NCBI RefSeq assembly: GCF_027482425.1
Contig: NZ_JAIXWA010000054.1
Location: 1-64,000, forward strand
From: Flavobacterium sp.
Lineage (GTDB): Bacteria; Bacteroidota; Bacteroidia; Flavobacteriales; Flavobacteriaceae
DNA: 64,000 bases
Direction of reading: 5' to 3'
The notes beneath the pieces were generated by a model. The model saw nothing but the letters and a program-made list of their open reading frames with translations. It had not been told where the DNA came from and searched no databases. This document shows, piece after piece, positions 1 to 10,168 of this stretch. Positions within the stretch are counted from its first letter, which is position 1; the number at the start of each line of letters is the position of its first letter. The position numbers and the translations under genes were made by a program.

Positions 1-47
1 TTCATCTACCCTTTTTTATTACCTTTTAGCTTCTTTTTTACGAAACA

Positions 48-79
48 TTTGGGTTTCCCTACCGATATTGTTAACTTTG
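48..79 (+). promoter_or_regulatory. Promoter of Bacteroidota type
   Basis: TTTG at 48-51 is followed after 20 nt by TAACTTTG at 72-79, an exact match to the Bacteroidota TTG/TAnnTTTG consensus. It points toward 85-160, which contains no conventional gene but ends in a strong terminator. Confidence 0.6.
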
Positions 80-84
80 TTATA

Positions 85-160
85 CCATAGAATTTAGTAG
101 GTTAAGTTTATGGTAGATTTGGGGCAAAAAGGCGTTCGTATTCACGAACGTCTTTTTTAG
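85..160 (+). ncRNA. Candidate small RNA or mini-gene unit
   Basis: This is the predicted transcript between the promoter at 48-79 and the terminator at 126-158, about 75 nt long. It contains a 16-codon reading frame at 110-160 (MVDLGQKGVRIHERLF) whose TAG lies at the end of the terminator T-run, so most of the codons overlap the hairpin. It may be a small RNA, a leader-type peptide, or a decayed gene end. No homology is recognised. The promoter and terminator are seen directly; the transcript is inferred. Confidence 0.35.
126..158 (+). terminator. Intrinsic terminator
   Basis: A 14-nt arm at 126-139 pairs with 144-157 around an ATTC loop and is followed by a run of T. It closes the small unit that begins near 85. 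Confidence 0.75.
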
Positions 161-165
161 TATAT

Positions 166-197
166 AAAAACCCGATTGAGCGATCAATCGGGTTTTT
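166..197 (-). terminator. Bidirectional terminator after sodA
   Basis: Perfect 14-bp inverted repeat (AAAAACCCGATTGA / TCAATCGGGTTTTT) with a four-base loop, 20 nt beyond the superoxide dismutase stop. The A and T flanks make it usable in both directions. Confidence 0.85.
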
Positions 198-217
198 ATA
201 TAGCAGTGTGAAACAAA

Positions 218-826
218 TTATTTTTCAATAGCGTAAAGACGTGCCACTTCTGTCCAATTGATCACATTGAAAAATGCTTCAATATAATCGGGACGTCTGT
301 TTTGGTAGTTGAGGTAATAGGCGTGTTCCCAAACATCCATTCCCAAAATAGGCATACCTCCACAGCCCACTTCAGGCATCAACGGATTGTCTTGGTTGGG
401 TGTAGCACACACTTCTAATTTGCCTCCTTTTTGCACACAAAGCCATGCCCATCCGGATCCGAATTGTGTAGCTCCTGCCTTAGTGAATTTAGCTTTGAAT
501 TCGTCAAACGAACCAAAGTCACGGTCAATGGCTTCGGCTAATTCTCCCGTAGGTTTTCCGCCTCCTTCTGGTGTCATAATACGCCAAAAAAGATTGTGGT
601 TGTAAAACCCACCACCATTGTTGCGAACGGCAGCGTTTTTCATGTCCAAATTAATCAATATATTTTCAATGGTCTTTCCCTCCAAATCGGTGCCCGCAAT
701 GGCCGCGTTTAGGTTGGTGGTATACGCATTGTGATGTTTACTATGGTGAATTTCCATAGTGCGGGCATCAATATGAGGCTCCAATGCATCGTAAGCATAG
801 GGTAATTGTGGTAATTCAAATGCCAT
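218..826 (-). CDS. sodA: Superoxide dismutase, Fe/Mn family
   Basis: A cytosolic enzyme that dismutates superoxide to oxygen and hydrogen peroxide. Its 202 residues are the usual family length. The four metal ligands are visible: His27 (in EIHHSKHH), His77 (in YNHNLFW), Asp164 and His168 (in DVWEHAYY). The glycine-rich stretch before His77 together with Gln145 in TPNQDNP is the pattern of manganese-type enzymes such as E. coli SodA, so Mn or cambialistic use is more likely than strict Fe use; this metal call is inference. It is transcribed alone, divergently from the GNAT gene, with its own promoter and terminator. Confidence 0.95.
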   Translation of the reverse strand: MAFELPQLPYAYDALEPHIDARTMEIHHSKHHNAYTTNLNAAIAGTDLEGKTIENILINLDMKNAAVRNNGGGFYNHNLFWRIMTPEGGGKPTGELAEAIDRDFGSFDEFKAKFTKAGATQFGSGWAWLCVQKGGKLEVCATPNQDNPLMPEVGCGGMPILGMDVWEHAYYLNYQNRRPDYIEAFFNVINWTEVARLYAIEK

Positions 827-860
827 AACTATTTTGTTTAAAGGATTATTTAATTGACTT

Positions 861-868
861 CAAATTTA
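861..868 (-). promoter_or_regulatory. -7 element for sodA
   Basis: On the minus strand this reads TAAATTTG, an exact TAnnTTTG, giving a leader of about 30 nt before the sodA ATG. No clear -33 TTG is seen at the usual spacing. Confidence 0.5.
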
Positions 869-935
869 TACATTTAACTTCGGAATAGAAAATACTATTT
901 TTCAATTTTACTATAGGTTTAACGTATCGTTTTTT

Positions 936-1469
936 ATGTCCATTTTACTACAACCCGCTCGTCTGGAGGGCGAAAAGGTTTATACTATTCCCTTGATTCC
1001 AGCGCATTTTGAGTCGCTATATACGGTAGCTTCCGATCCTTTGGTTTGGGAACAGCATCCGAATCCCAACCGCTATCAACGTAGCGTTTTTAAAACGTAT
1101 TTTGAAGGCGCAATGGAATCCAAAGGGGCCTTGTTAGTTCTCGACAAGCAAACCCATTTGGTAGTGGGATGCAGCCGATTTTACGCCTATAATTTGGAAG
1201 AAAGGTCAATCCTTATTGGCTATACTTTTATTGGCCGAACGTATTGGGGCAAAGGGTATAATGCCGATTTAAAGCAACTTATGTTAGATTATATATTCCA
1301 ATATGTCGATACCATATACTTTCATGTGGGGTCTGAGAATATTCGCTCGCAAAAAGCTATGGTCAAGTTAGGAGCTGAAAAAATTGACGAAATTCAAGTA
1401 GCCTATTATGGCGAAGCAGAAAAAACTAACTTTGTGTATCAAATCCACCGTCCTAACCCTATTTCATGA
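936..1469 (+). CDS. GNAT family N-acetyltransferase
   Basis: A 177-residue protein resembling RimJ/RimL-type GNAT acetyltransferases, which move an acetyl group from acetyl-CoA to an amine. The acetyl-CoA loop is visible as GRTYWGKGYN at about residues 99-108, followed by the expected helix and a late VKLGAEKI strand-turn. The substrate cannot be told from sequence. Its stop overlaps the start of the following helicase gene (ATGA at 1466-1469), so the two are probably translated together from one message, although a shared pathway is not obvious. No good promoter was seen upstream. Confidence 0.85.
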   Translation: MSILLQPARLEGEKVYTIPLIPAHFESLYTVASDPLVWEQHPNPNRYQRSVFKTYFEGAMESKGALLVLDKQTHLVVGCSRFYAYNLEERSILIGYTFIGRTYWGKGYNADLKQLMLDYIFQYVDTIYFHVGSENIRSQKAMVKLGAEKIDEIQVAYYGEAEKTNFVYQIHRPNPIS

Positions 1470-4400
1470 GTACAACACCTGCATTTAATTTGTATGACGC
1501 CTCAGCCGGTTCGGGGAAGACCTATACTTTGGTAAAATCGTATTTGAAGATTATTTTGTTAGCACCCCAGCCCGATGCCTACCGGTCGATTTTAGCCATC
1601 ACATTTACCAACAAGGCCGTACACGAGATGAAAAGTCGTGTGGTTGAGAGTTTATCGCAATTTGCCGCACTTCAACCGAGTGCAAAGGCCCAAGATTTAC
1701 TTGAAGATATTGCTGCCGAAACGGGGATGTCAACCGTTGCCATTCAAGATAAATCCCGTCTGATTATCAAAAATTTGATTCACAACTATGCCGCCTTTGA
1801 TATTTCAACCATCGACAAGTTTACTCACAAAGTCATTCGGTCGTTTGCTCATGAATTAAAATTGCCTATCACCTTTGAAGTTTCTTTGGATACTGACGGT
1901 TTGCTACAAGAAGCGGTAGATGCCATAATCGCACAAGCGGGTGAAGACGAAACCTTGACGCAGTTGTTGGTGAATTTTACCATGGAAAAAACCGATGAAG
2001 ATAAAAGCTGGGATATTTCCAGGGAAATTATTGAAACGGGGAAATTGATGTTAAATGAAAATAACCGCGAAGAAATTCAACAATTGCAAGACAAGTCCAT
2101 AGAAGATTTTATTGTTCTCAAAGAAAAATTGGTTGAATTAAGACGATCTATGGAGGAAACCGCTGCGCAAGAAGCCTTATATATTCTTGGGTTATTGGAA
2201 AATAACGGGGTGGATTTAAAATCATTTTCTCGAGCAACTTTTCCCAACCATTTAAAAAGTATCGCACAAAAGAATTTCAATACCAATCAAAAAACCTATC
2301 GCGAAGCGGAGGCAATTCAAATCAATAAAACCGCTTCTGACAGAGCGCTCATCGAATCATTTATTCCAGAGATTATGTCGCATTTAACCCTAATGTATGG
2401 CGCTTTAGAAAAAATGCGGTTTTATAATGCGTTTTTAAAAAATGTCACGCCACTTTCGCTGTTTAACACCCTCCAAAAAAAGTTAAAAGTCATACAAGAA
2501 GCCCAAAATATCCTTTCGATAACCGAATTCAACACCCTAATTCAAGAGCAAATTCAACAGCAACCGGCTCCTTTCATTTATGAAAAATTGGGCGAAAAAT
2601 ACCGTCACTTTTTTATCGACGAATTTCAAGATACTTCCGAGTTGCAATGGCACAATTTGATCCCTTTAATTGATAACGCCTTAGCAGGAGAGGAAAATGG
2701 AGTGCCTGGCTCCTTACTTTTGGTAGGCGATCCTAAACAGTCCATTTACCGGTGGCGCGGCGGAAAAGCCGAACAGTTTATTGCTTTAGGAAAAGGAGAA
2801 ATTCCGTTTTCAAACAAAGATTTCGCCCGAAAAACGTTGGATACAAATTACCGTAGTTATTCGCAAATCATTGAATTTAACAATGACTTTTTCCAATTCC
2901 TATCGGGGAAGTTTCAGCATCCAGACTACCAAGAATTGTATGCAAACTATAGTTTTCAAAAAACCAATTCCAAAAAGGGAGGTTACGTTCAGTTTGAATT
3001 TTTACCCGGAAAAGCGGAAAGTTCAGATGATGAAGAAGTGTTAGAAAAAGACGACCTTTATTTGGAAGCCTTAGTAAATACAATAGATCAGATTCGATTA
3101 CAAGGATTTGCCTATCGCGATATAGCAATATTAATTCGCGGTAATAAAAAAGGAGCCCTAATAGCGCAGTATCTTACCGAAAAACAACTGCCGATTATCT
3201 CTTCGGAAAGTTTGTTGTTGGCAGCATCTGCAGAAGTTCGCGTTTTGGTAGCATCGCTTCGGTTTTTGAATAATGCGAAAGATCAAGAGGCCAAAGCCAA
3301 TGTTTTATACTATTTGGCGTGTCATTTTAATCCAACCCACGTGCATGAATGCATTGCCGAGGGAATGGCAAAAACGCTAGAAACCGACTGGGAACGATGG
3401 TTAAGCACACGGTTTGGGTCTACTTTTTCCCATTTTTCACTGCAAAACCTACGCAAAAAGTCGCTGTATGAAGTCGTAGAATACGTAAGCCATTTATTTA
3501 TTCCACCGTCTAAACATCATGCTTATGTGCAATTTTTTCAAGATGTCGTGTTGGAACATGATTTGCGCAAACAAGCTGGCATTGCCGATTTTTTAGCGTT
3601 TTGGGAACGTCAAGCACCAAAATTAAGTATTGCTTCTCCTGAAGGCAACGATGCTATCCGAATCATGACTATTCACAAGTCGAAAGGACTCGAATTTCCC
3701 GTTGTTATTTTTCCTTTTGCTGAAGAAGATTTTTCTCGAAATAAACATGACAAGTTGTGGCTCGACCTTCCCGATGCTGCTTTAGGTATTCCCAAAGCAT
3801 TGGTTACCAAAAACAAAGAGGTTGAAACGTTCAGTCCCGAAGCGGCTGCGGTGTATACGCAACGAAAGGAAGAAGAGTTATTGGACAACATCAACGTATT
3901 GTATGTTGCCATGACCCGTGCCGAAGAGCAGTTGTTTGTTATTTCTGCTGAAAATCGTACAAATAAAGGCGAATTGCCGTCCAATTTGTCATCCTTCTTT
4001 CTTTCGTTTTTAGAATCCAAAGGATACCGGCTTGAACAGGGGAAAGTTAGTTTTGGGAATCCTTTGCGACTTTCTACACCTGACGATCTTGGAATTACCT
4101 CCATGCTCATCCCCAAAGTGGAAGCCTTATTTAGTCCAAGTAACATCAAAATTGCCCAACGGGAGAGCTTAATGTGGAATACCAAACAAGGCGATGCGAT
4201 TGCTTATGGAAATTTGGTACACGAACTACTGGCTTCAGTTGCCACAATGCGTGATATAGAAATGGTTTTAGCCAAAGCCATAGAAGAAGGCGTATTAGCG
4301 ACTTCGCAAAGGGATTTGATTCAACAAACCCTTCTTTCTGTAGTGACCCATCCGGAGTTGGATGAATTTTTTTCAGAAAAAGGCCGTGTGTACAACGAGC

Positions 4401-4636
4401 AAACCTTTTTATTGCCTCATGGCCCCGTTTTTAAGCCCGATCGCGTGGTGGTTTTTGACGATCAAACCGCGGTTTTATTGGATTACAAAACAGGGAGCCA
4501 CAAAGATACCTATCGTGCACAAGTAGAAGGCTATCAAACAGCCATAGAAGCGATGGGTTGGAAAGTACGGAAAAAATGTTTGGTTTATATTGGCGAACAC
4601 GTTGAAGTTGTACATTTGCAAGAACAAACGAATTGA
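1466..4636 (+). CDS. AddA/RecB-like UvrD helicase-exonuclease
   Basis: A 1056-residue superfamily 1A helicase with a C-terminal RecB-type nuclease, expected to process double-strand DNA ends for RecA-dependent repair. Visible motifs in order: Walker [11 protein letters not shown] near residue 13, Walker [11 protein letters not shown] near 382, [14 protein letters not shown] near 425, [11 protein letters not shown] near 735, [11 protein letters not shown] near 812, and the nuclease signature LLDYKTG near 1005. Bacteroidota AddA proteins have this architecture. The likely partner AddB-like nuclease is 2.8 kb downstream, with kbl and an ompA-family gene between them. The start overlaps the GNAT stop by four bases. 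I leave the symbol blank because RecB and AddA cannot be separated rigorously here. Confidence 0.9.
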   Translation: MSTTPAFNLYDASAGSGKTYTLVKSYLKIILLAPQPDAYRSILAITFTNKAVHEMKSRVVESLSQFAALQPSAKAQDLLEDIAAETGMSTVAIQDKSRLIIKNLIHNYAAFDISTIDKFTHKVIRSFAHELKLPITFEVSLDTDGLLQEAVDAIIAQAGEDETLTQLLVNFTMEKTDEDKSWDISREIIETGKLMLNENNREEIQQLQDKSIEDFIVLKEKLVELRRSMEETAAQEALYILGLLENNGVDLKSFSRATFPNHLKSIAQKNFNTNQKTYREAEAIQINKTASDRALIESFIPEIMSHLTLMYGALEKMRFYNAFLKNVTPLSLFNTLQKKLKVIQEAQNILSITEFNTLIQEQIQQQPAPFIYEKLGEKYRHFFIDEFQDTSELQWHNLIPLIDNALAGEENGVPGSLLLVGDPKQSIYRWRGGKAEQFIALGKGEIPFSNKDFARKTLDTNYRSYSQIIEFNNDFFQFLSGKFQHPDYQELYANYSFQKTNSKKGGYVQFEFLPGKAESSDDEEVLEKDDLYLEALVNTIDQIRLQGFAYRDIAILIRGNKKGALIAQYLTEKQLPIISSESLLLAASAEVRVLVASLRFLNNAKDQEAKANVLYYLACHFNPTHVHECIAEGMAKTLETDWERWLSTRFGSTFSHFSLQNLRKKSLYEVVEYVSHLFIPPSKHHAYVQFFQDVVLEHDLRKQAGIADFLAFWERQAPKLSIASPEGNDAIRIMTIHKSKGLEFPVVIFPFAEEDFSRNKHDKLWLDLPDAALGIPKALVTKNKEVETFSPEAAAVYTQRKEEELLDNINVLYVAMTRAEEQLFVISAENRTNKGELPSNLSSFFLSFLESKGYRLEQGKVSFGNPLRLSTPDDLGITSMLIPKVEALFSPSNIKIAQRESLMWNTKQGDAIAYGNLVHELLASVATMRDIEMVLAKAIEEGVLATSQRDLIQQTLLSVVTHPELDEFFSEKGRVYNEQTFLLPHGPVFKPDRVVVFDDQTAVLLDYKTGSHKDTYRAQVEGYQTAIEAMGWKVRKKCLVYIGEHVEVVHLQEQTN

Positions 4637-4640
4637 GATT

Positions 4641-5831
4641 ATGTACGGAAAAATTCAACAGCATTTGCAACAGGAGATTCAAGCCATTAAAGACGGAGGC
4701 TTGTACAAAAAAGAACGGATCATCACGTCGCCTCAAGGGGCTGAAATCATTGTAAACGGGGAGACCGTTTTGAACTTTTGTGCCAATAACTACCTCGGAC
4801 TATCTTCTAATCCAGAAGTCGTTCAAGCGGCCAAAGAGGCTCTAGATACACATGGTTTCGGAATGTCGTCGGTACGTTTTATCTGTGGAACACAAGATAT
4901 TCATAAAACCTTGGAGCAAAAAATTGCCGATTTTTATGGGACAGAGGATACTATTTTGTATGCGGCTGCTTTTGATGCCAATGGAGGGGTTTTTGAACCT
5001 TTGTTGGGCGAAGAAGATTGTATTATTTCTGATAGTTTGAATCATGCCTCGATTATTGATGGCGTTCGTTTGTGTAAAGCGGCACGATATCGTTATGAAA
5101 ATAATAATATGGCTGATTTGGAGGTGCAACTTCAAAAAGCTACAGCAGCAGGACATCGATTTAAATTGATTGTTACCGACGGCGTGTTTTCTATGGATGG
5201 CTTGGTTGCTCCTTTGGATAAAATATGTGATTTGGCCGATCAATACGATGCCATGGTCATGGTTGACGAATGCCATGCCGCAGGTTTTATTGGAGCTACG
5301 GGCAAGGGAACACTAGAGGCGAAAGGCGTCATGGGGCGTGTAGATATTATTACCGGAACCCTTGGAAAAGCCTTAGGTGGCGCTATGGGAGGCTATACTA
5401 CGGCTAAAAAAGAAATTATTGAAATTCTGAGGCAACGTTCTCGTCCCTATTTGTTTTCCAACTCATTAGCACCTGCTATTGTTGGCGCTTCCATTAAAGT
5501 TTTTGAACTTTTGGAGAAGGATACCACACTGCGCGATCAGTTGGAGTGGAACACAAATTATTTTAAAAAGGGCATGAAAGCGGCAGGATTTGATATCATT
5601 GATGGCGATTCGGCTATTGTTCCTGTGATGTTGTATGACGCCAAGTTATCACAAGTAATGGCCGATCAATTATTGGCCAAAGGTATCTATGTGATTGGAT
5701 TCTTTTATCCAGTGGTGCCCAAAGAAAAGGCGCGTATTCGGGTACAACTTTCGGCGGCACATACCCAAGCGCATTTGGATAAAGCGATTGCTGCATTTAC
5801 CGAAGTTGGACAAAGCTTGGGCGTAATCTAA
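4641..5831 (+). CDS. kbl: 2-amino-3-ketobutyrate CoA ligase (glycine C-acetyltransferase)
   Basis: A PLP enzyme of the alpha-oxoamine synthase family that cleaves 2-amino-3-ketobutyrate with CoA to glycine and acetyl-CoA in threonine breakdown. Starting at the ATG at 4641 gives 396 residues, the usual Kbl length; the open frame reaches back to 4590 but that part overlaps the helicase gene and is not conserved in type. Visible motifs are [28 protein letters not shown] and the PLP-lysine segment [10 protein letters not shown] near residue 243. It begins 4 nt after the helicase stop, so it is likely cotranscribed. No threonine dehydrogenase gene is adjacent. Confidence 0.93.
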   Translation: MYGKIQQHLQQEIQAIKDGGLYKKERIITSPQGAEIIVNGETVLNFCANNYLGLSSNPEVVQAAKEALDTHGFGMSSVRFICGTQDIHKTLEQKIADFYGTEDTILYAAAFDANGGVFEPLLGEEDCIISDSLNHASIIDGVRLCKAARYRYENNNMADLEVQLQKATAAGHRFKLIVTDGVFSMDGLVAPLDKICDLADQYDAMVMVDECHAAGFIGATGKGTLEAKGVMGRVDIITGTLGKALGGAMGGYTTAKKEIIEILRQRSRPYLFSNSLAPAIVGASIKVFELLEKDTTLRDQLEWNTNYFKKGMKAAGFDIIDGDSAIVPVMLYDAKLSQVMADQLLAKGIYVIGFFYPVVPKEKARIRVQLSAAHTQAHLDKAIAAFTEVGQSLGVI

Positions 5832-5851
5832 CCGAAATGTGTCTTAACATT

Positions 5852-5881
5852 TTGATAATTCATTAATTGGTTATAATTTTG
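5852..5881 (+). promoter_or_regulatory. Promoter of the ompA-family gene
   Basis: TTG at 5852-5854, a 19-nt spacer, then TAATTTTG at 5874-5881. This exact match also shows that the upstream in-frame start at 5867 lies inside the promoter and cannot be the real start. Confidence 0.75.
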
Positions 5882-5917
5882 TACCCATATTCATATATAA
5901 ATCTAACAAAATTAAGT

Positions 5918-7333
5918 ATGAGACATCTTAAAAAATTATGTGCTATTTTGATGCTTGCCGGATTAAGCGTTCAAGCTCAGGACAGTAACAATCAATGGGC
6001 CATTTCGTTTGGAGTAAACGGAATCGATGGTGCACGAGTAAGTGCGGCCTCAAAAATTGAAGATCAGTTTTCTCAATTTTTCGATGCAAAGAGATACTGG
6101 AGTATCATGCCAGCCGTTTCGTCTATTAATGTATCCAAATATGTAGGGAATAACTTTTCTTTTGGTGTTACCGGTTCTATCAATAGAGTAAACAAAATTG
6201 TAGGGGAGCGTTTTTATGATGCTACTACAAATATCAATGATTATCCTGTTGCTAATCCTGGCGATTTGATGTATTACAGCATTGACGGGGTTGTACGTTA
6301 CAGTTTCATGAGTTTAATCAAATCAAAAACAATTGAACCATCTGCACATATTGGTGGAGGATATACCTTTTTAGGTGATGCTTCTGCAGGTACTGTGAAT
6401 GGAGGTTTAGGTTTGACCTACTGGTTTGGAAAACAAATTGGTTTAACCTACACTGCTACTTACAAGCATTCCTTTGATGATTCAAGAGATCCTTCAGTAG
6501 ATGTTGCGCCTCACGTTCAACATTTTGCAGGGTTAATCTTCAAATTTGGAGCTAAAGATTCAGATAACGATGGTTTGTATGACAACGAAGATGCTTGTCC
6601 TACAGATGCAGGAACAGCTGAATTCAAAGGATGTCCCGATTCTGACGGAGATAAAATCATTGACAAGGAAGATGCTTGTATTGATACTCCTGGTTTAGCA
6701 GAATTTGGAGGTTGTCCTGATACTGATGGTGACGGAATCCAAGATAAAGAAGATGCTTGTCCAGATGCAGCAGGTGTAAAAGCTTTAGGCGGATGTCCCG
6801 ATGCTGACGGTGATGGTATCGCTGACAAAGATGACAAATGTAAAGATGTTAAAGGGCCTAAAGAAAATGGCGGTTGTCCATGGCCAGATAGAGATGGTGA
6901 TAACGTGTTAGACAAAGATGATCAGTGTCCTGATGTAAAAGGTACTGCTGCTAACAAAGGTTGTCCTGAAGTTACCGATGAGGTAATGAAAAAATTGAAT
7001 GATTACGGTAAAACGATTCTTTTCGACACTGGTAAAGCCTCTTTCCAAAAACAAACTTTCCCTGTATTGGAAGCTATGGCAGCCATCTTGAAAGAGTATC
7101 CATCTGCACAATTCTCTATCGAGGGTCACACCGATAGCGATGGTAAAGATACCTCTAACCAAAAATTATCAGAAGAGCGTGCTGCTGCTGTGAAAAACTA
7201 TTTAGTTTCTAACGGAATTGATGCTTCTCGTTTATCTTCTAAAGGATTTGGTGAGTCTATGCCAGTTGCTTCTAATAAAACAAAAGCAGGTAAATCTCAA
7301 AACCGTCGTGTAGAGGTGAAATTGGTAAAATAA
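5918..7333 (+). CDS. OmpA-family outer membrane protein with TSP3 repeats
   Basis: Starting at 5918 gives 471 residues with a clean signal peptide ([20 protein letters not shown], cut before QDS). Residues about 22-210 form a beta-barrel-like domain. A calcium-binding type-3 thrombospondin region follows at about 215-345, with repeated DSDGD/DTDGDG and CPD motifs. The last 100 residues are an OmpA peptidoglycan-binding domain ([19 protein letters not shown], and NRRVEV at the end). The protein should link the outer membrane to the cell wall, in the manner of OprF-like proteins of Bacteroidota. It has its own promoter and terminator and is probably abundant. Confidence 0.92.
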   Translation: MRHLKKLCAILMLAGLSVQAQDSNNQWAISFGVNGIDGARVSAASKIEDQFSQFFDAKRYWSIMPAVSSINVSKYVGNNFSFGVTGSINRVNKIVGERFYDATTNINDYPVANPGDLMYYSIDGVVRYSFMSLIKSKTIEPSAHIGGGYTFLGDASAGTVNGGLGLTYWFGKQIGLTYTATYKHSFDDSRDPSVDVAPHVQHFAGLIFKFGAKDSDNDGLYDNEDACPTDAGTAEFKGCPDSDGDKIIDKEDACIDTPGLAEFGGCPDTDGDGIQDKEDACPDAAGVKALGGCPDADGDGIADKDDKCKDVKGPKENGGCPWPDRDGDNVLDKDDQCPDVKGTAANKGCPEVTDEVMKKLNDYGKTILFDTGKASFQKQTFPVLEAMAAILKEYPSAQFSIEGHTDSDGKDTSNQKLSEERAAAVKNYLVSNGIDASRLSSKGFGESMPVASNKTKAGKSQNRRVEVKLVK

Positions 7334-7359
7334 TTTTCCTACACAACAATATATTGAAA

Positions 7360-7388
7360 AACGCTCCGAATTGTTCGGGGCGTTTTTT
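7360..7388 (+). terminator. Intrinsic terminator after ompA-family gene
   Basis: AACGCTCCGAA pairs with TTCGGGGCGTT (one G-U) around a TTG loop, followed by TTTTT. The AddB-like gene starts 12 nt beyond it. Confidence 0.85.
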
Positions 7389-7399
7389 ATTTTTATAGC

Positions 7400-10168
7400 A
7401 TGCAAAAGAACACATTTCTCTTTGATATCGCCGCCACACTTCTAGAGGAGCATAGCCATCAGATGGAAAACCTAACGGTTGTTCTTCCCAATAAACGTGC
7501 GCGCATTTTTTTGATTAATGCGTTGAAAGCCCAGACTAAGGTTCCTTTAGTGGCACCCGAAATTATCAGTATTGAATCTTTTGTACAAGATATCTCCGGA
7601 ATTACCGCATTGGATTCCATCGAATTGTTGTTTGAGTTTTATGCCGTGTATAGTCGTTTGACACCTGATAATCCTGAGCCTTTTGAGTCTTTTGCCCCTT
7701 GGGCTAAAACATTATTACAGGATTTCAATGAAATAGACCGCTATCTGTTGCATCCTAATGCCATTTTGACCTATCTTGAAAATATCAAAGAAATTGAACA
7801 TTGGTCGGTAAGTGTCGAGAAACACACAGCGTTGATCGAACGTCATTTGGCTTTTTGGCGAAAACTCCCGTTGTATTACAACGAGTTTTACCACCATTTA
7901 CGCAACAAGAAACGAGGGTATCAAGGGCTTATGTATCGCGAAGCCGTCACGAATCTCAATCATTTTATTCAACATTCGCCTGTTCAGAAGTATTGTTTTG
8001 TCGGGTTTAATGCTTTGACCAAAGCCGAGGAAACGATTGTACAACAATTAGTGGCCGCCAATCGCGCTTCGGTGTATTGGGATGCAGATCGTGCGTTTCT
8101 GGATGACTCATTGCATGATGCGGGACTTTTTTTACGAAGGTATCTAAAAGAATGGCCCTACTACAAAACCCAGCCTTTACAAAAGGTGTATTCCCAATTT
8201 CAAGAACCTAAAAATATAACCGTAATCGGGACCTCCAAATCCATTGGTCAGGCCAAATTGGTAGGCAGTATACTTGAAAAACATTTAGAACACCATCCTG
8301 ATACCGCTTTACAAGATTGTGCCGTAGTCTTGGGAGAGGAGAGTTTATTAGTACCTATTTTATATAATCTCCCTGCTTCTGTTCCAGCATTGAATATTAC
8401 TATGGGGTATTCCAGTAAAAACAACCCCGCTCAAGTATTGGCGCACAAATGGTTTAAAATGCACCTCAATGCCCAGCAACGTAATCCCCAACAGTATGTG
8501 TTTTATTTTCGGGATGTTTTGGATGTAATCACGCATCCGCTCGTTGAACCCTATATTCAAGCAGAAGTTTTGGTGAAATACATAAGGCAAAATAACGTCA
8601 CGTTTGTTCCCCAAAACCGATTGTTTACTTTGTTGGTAAAACCTCCAACAGCACTTTTTCAGCTCCTTTTTCAAAAATGGGAAGATCAAGCCTCCGAAGT
8701 GCTCCAAACCCTAGCGGAGTTGCTTCTGGAAATCAAAGCGCAATTGAATTATGCCTCTTCTGACGAGAAAATTGCTAATGCCTTTTTGTACTCGCTCTAT
8801 AAAATTGTCAATAAACTGATTTCGTATTTTGAGCAGCATCATATTGATAACAAACCCGAAACGGCTTTTGCGTTATACAAGCAAATTGTCGATTTGGCCG
8901 AGGTTTCCTTCGAAGGGGAGCCGCTGGAAGGACTTCAAATTATGGGCGTGCTGGAAAGTCGTGTGCTCGATTTTGAAACCGTGATTATTACTTCAGTTAA
9001 TGAAGGTAAATTTCCTTCGGGGAAGTCCAATAATTCTTTTATTCCGTATGATGTGAAGCGCGAGTATGGCTTGCCTACCTATAAAGAAAAGGACGCCATT
9101 TACACCTATCATTTCTACCATTTGTTGCAACGGGCAAAGCATATTTATTTGCTCTATAACTCTGATTCAGAAGGTCTCGATGCCGGAGAACGCAGTCGTT
9201 TTATCACGCAATTGGACGTTGAAAAACAATCCCAACACCAATTGATTTTTGAACAATACTACCCTGAAGTCCCGCAAATCGCTTACGAACCCATGGTGGT
9301 TCCCAAAGATGACGCGGTGATGCAACAATTGAAAACAATTGCTACCGAAAAATACTTCTCCCCTTCGGCCTTAACCAATTATGTGCGAAATCCTATACGG
9401 TTTTATTTCCAACGGTTGTTGCGCATTTCAGAGGCCGAGGAAGTCGAAGAAAATATAGCAGTAAACACGTTAGGAACGATTATTCATGCCGTGCTGGAGG
9501 ATCTGTACACGCCTTTTATCGGACGTGTTTTGACGGTACACGATATCGAAGCTTGTTTTTCAAAAATCGAAGCAAAAGTAATAGAGAAATTTAAAGACGT
9601 TTACAAAGAGGGTGAAATTCAAAAAGGCCGCAATTTGTTGGCTTTTGAAGTGGCGAAGCGCAACGTGTTTAATTTTTTGAAGCTTGAACTTGAAACCCTG
9701 AAACAAGGTGATGTGGTTCAAATTCTGGCCTTGGAGCAAGGATTTGAACGTGAATTTGCGCATCCGAAATTGCCTTTCCCTATAAAAATTGGTGGCAATG
9801 TCGATCGTATCGAACTTCGGAATGGTGGTGTGCGTATTATCGATTACAAAACCGGGAAAGTCGAAGCCAAGTCAGTCACTTTATCCTCCTTTGAAGGTTT
9901 GACGGAAGACATCAAAAACGACAAAATTATACAGGTTTTGGCCTATGCTTTTCTCTATGAAAATGAGGCGAAAGGGCGACCTATGGAAGTGGGAATCATT
10001 TCGTTTAAAAACTTAAAATGCGGATTTTTACCATTCAATTTCAAAGCCGATAAAGAAGTACAAACCGAAGTCACTCCAGAAATTCTTGCGGCTTATTTGG
10101 AAGAATTAGCAACGTTATTAGCGGAGATTTTTAATCCTGAAATTCCGTTTAAGGAGAAAATAAGTTAA
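7400..10168 (+). CDS. AddB-like PD-(D/E)XK nuclease-helicase homologue
   Basis: A 922-residue protein resembling the AddB subunit of AddAB. The N-terminal half is an inactivated helicase fold (VVLPNKRARIFL near residue 27 instead of a good Walker A). The C-terminal RecB-like nuclease shows GGNVDRIEL and IIDYKTGKVE near residues 795-818. The entry to the nuclease domain reads SPSALTNYVRNPIRFYFQ, with Asn where the iron-sulfur AddB proteins carry Cys, so an Fe-S staple looks absent. It probably works with the AddA-like protein at 1466-4636. It overlaps the convergent hydrolase gene by four bases at the 3' end. Confidence 0.85.
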   Translation: MQKNTFLFDIAATLLEEHSHQMENLTVVLPNKRARIFLINALKAQTKVPLVAPEIISIESFVQDISGITALDSIELLFEFYAVYSRLTPDNPEPFESFAPWAKTLLQDFNEIDRYLLHPNAILTYLENIKEIEHWSVSVEKHTALIERHLAFWRKLPLYYNEFYHHLRNKKRGYQGLMYREAVTNLNHFIQHSPVQKYCFVGFNALTKAEETIVQQLVAANRASVYWDADRAFLDDSLHDAGLFLRRYLKEWPYYKTQPLQKVYSQFQEPKNITVIGTSKSIGQAKLVGSILEKHLEHHPDTALQDCAVVLGEESLLVPILYNLPASVPALNITMGYSSKNNPAQVLAHKWFKMHLNAQQRNPQQYVFYFRDVLDVITHPLVEPYIQAEVLVKYIRQNNVTFVPQNRLFTLLVKPPTALFQLLFQKWEDQASEVLQTLAELLLEIKAQLNYASSDEKIANAFLYSLYKIVNKLISYFEQHHIDNKPETAFALYKQIVDLAEVSFEGEPLEGLQIMGVLESRVLDFETVIITSVNEGKFPSGKSNNSFIPYDVKREYGLPTYKEKDAIYTYHFYHLLQRAKHIYLLYNSDSEGLDAGERSRFITQLDVEKQSQHQLIFEQYYPEVPQIAYEPMVVPKDDAVMQQLKTIATEKYFSPSALTNYVRNPIRFYFQRLLRISEAEEVEENIAVNTLGTIIHAVLEDLYTPFIGRVLTVHDIEACFSKIEAKVIEKFKDVYKEGEIQKGRNLLAFEVAKRNVFNFLKLELETLKQGDVVQILALEQGFEREFAHPKLPFPIKIGGNVDRIELRNGGVRIIDYKTGKVEAKSVTLSSFEGLTEDIKNDKIIQVLAYAFLYENEAKGRPMEVGIISFKNLKCGFLPFNFKADKEVQTEVTPEILAAYLEELATLLAEIFNPEIPFKEKIS

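Noticed and set aside
6517-6915. 132-codon minus-strand Ser/Pro-rich frame
   Set aside because: It lies opposite the calcium-binding TSP3 repeats of the OmpA-family gene; the repeat composition leaves the antisense frame open.
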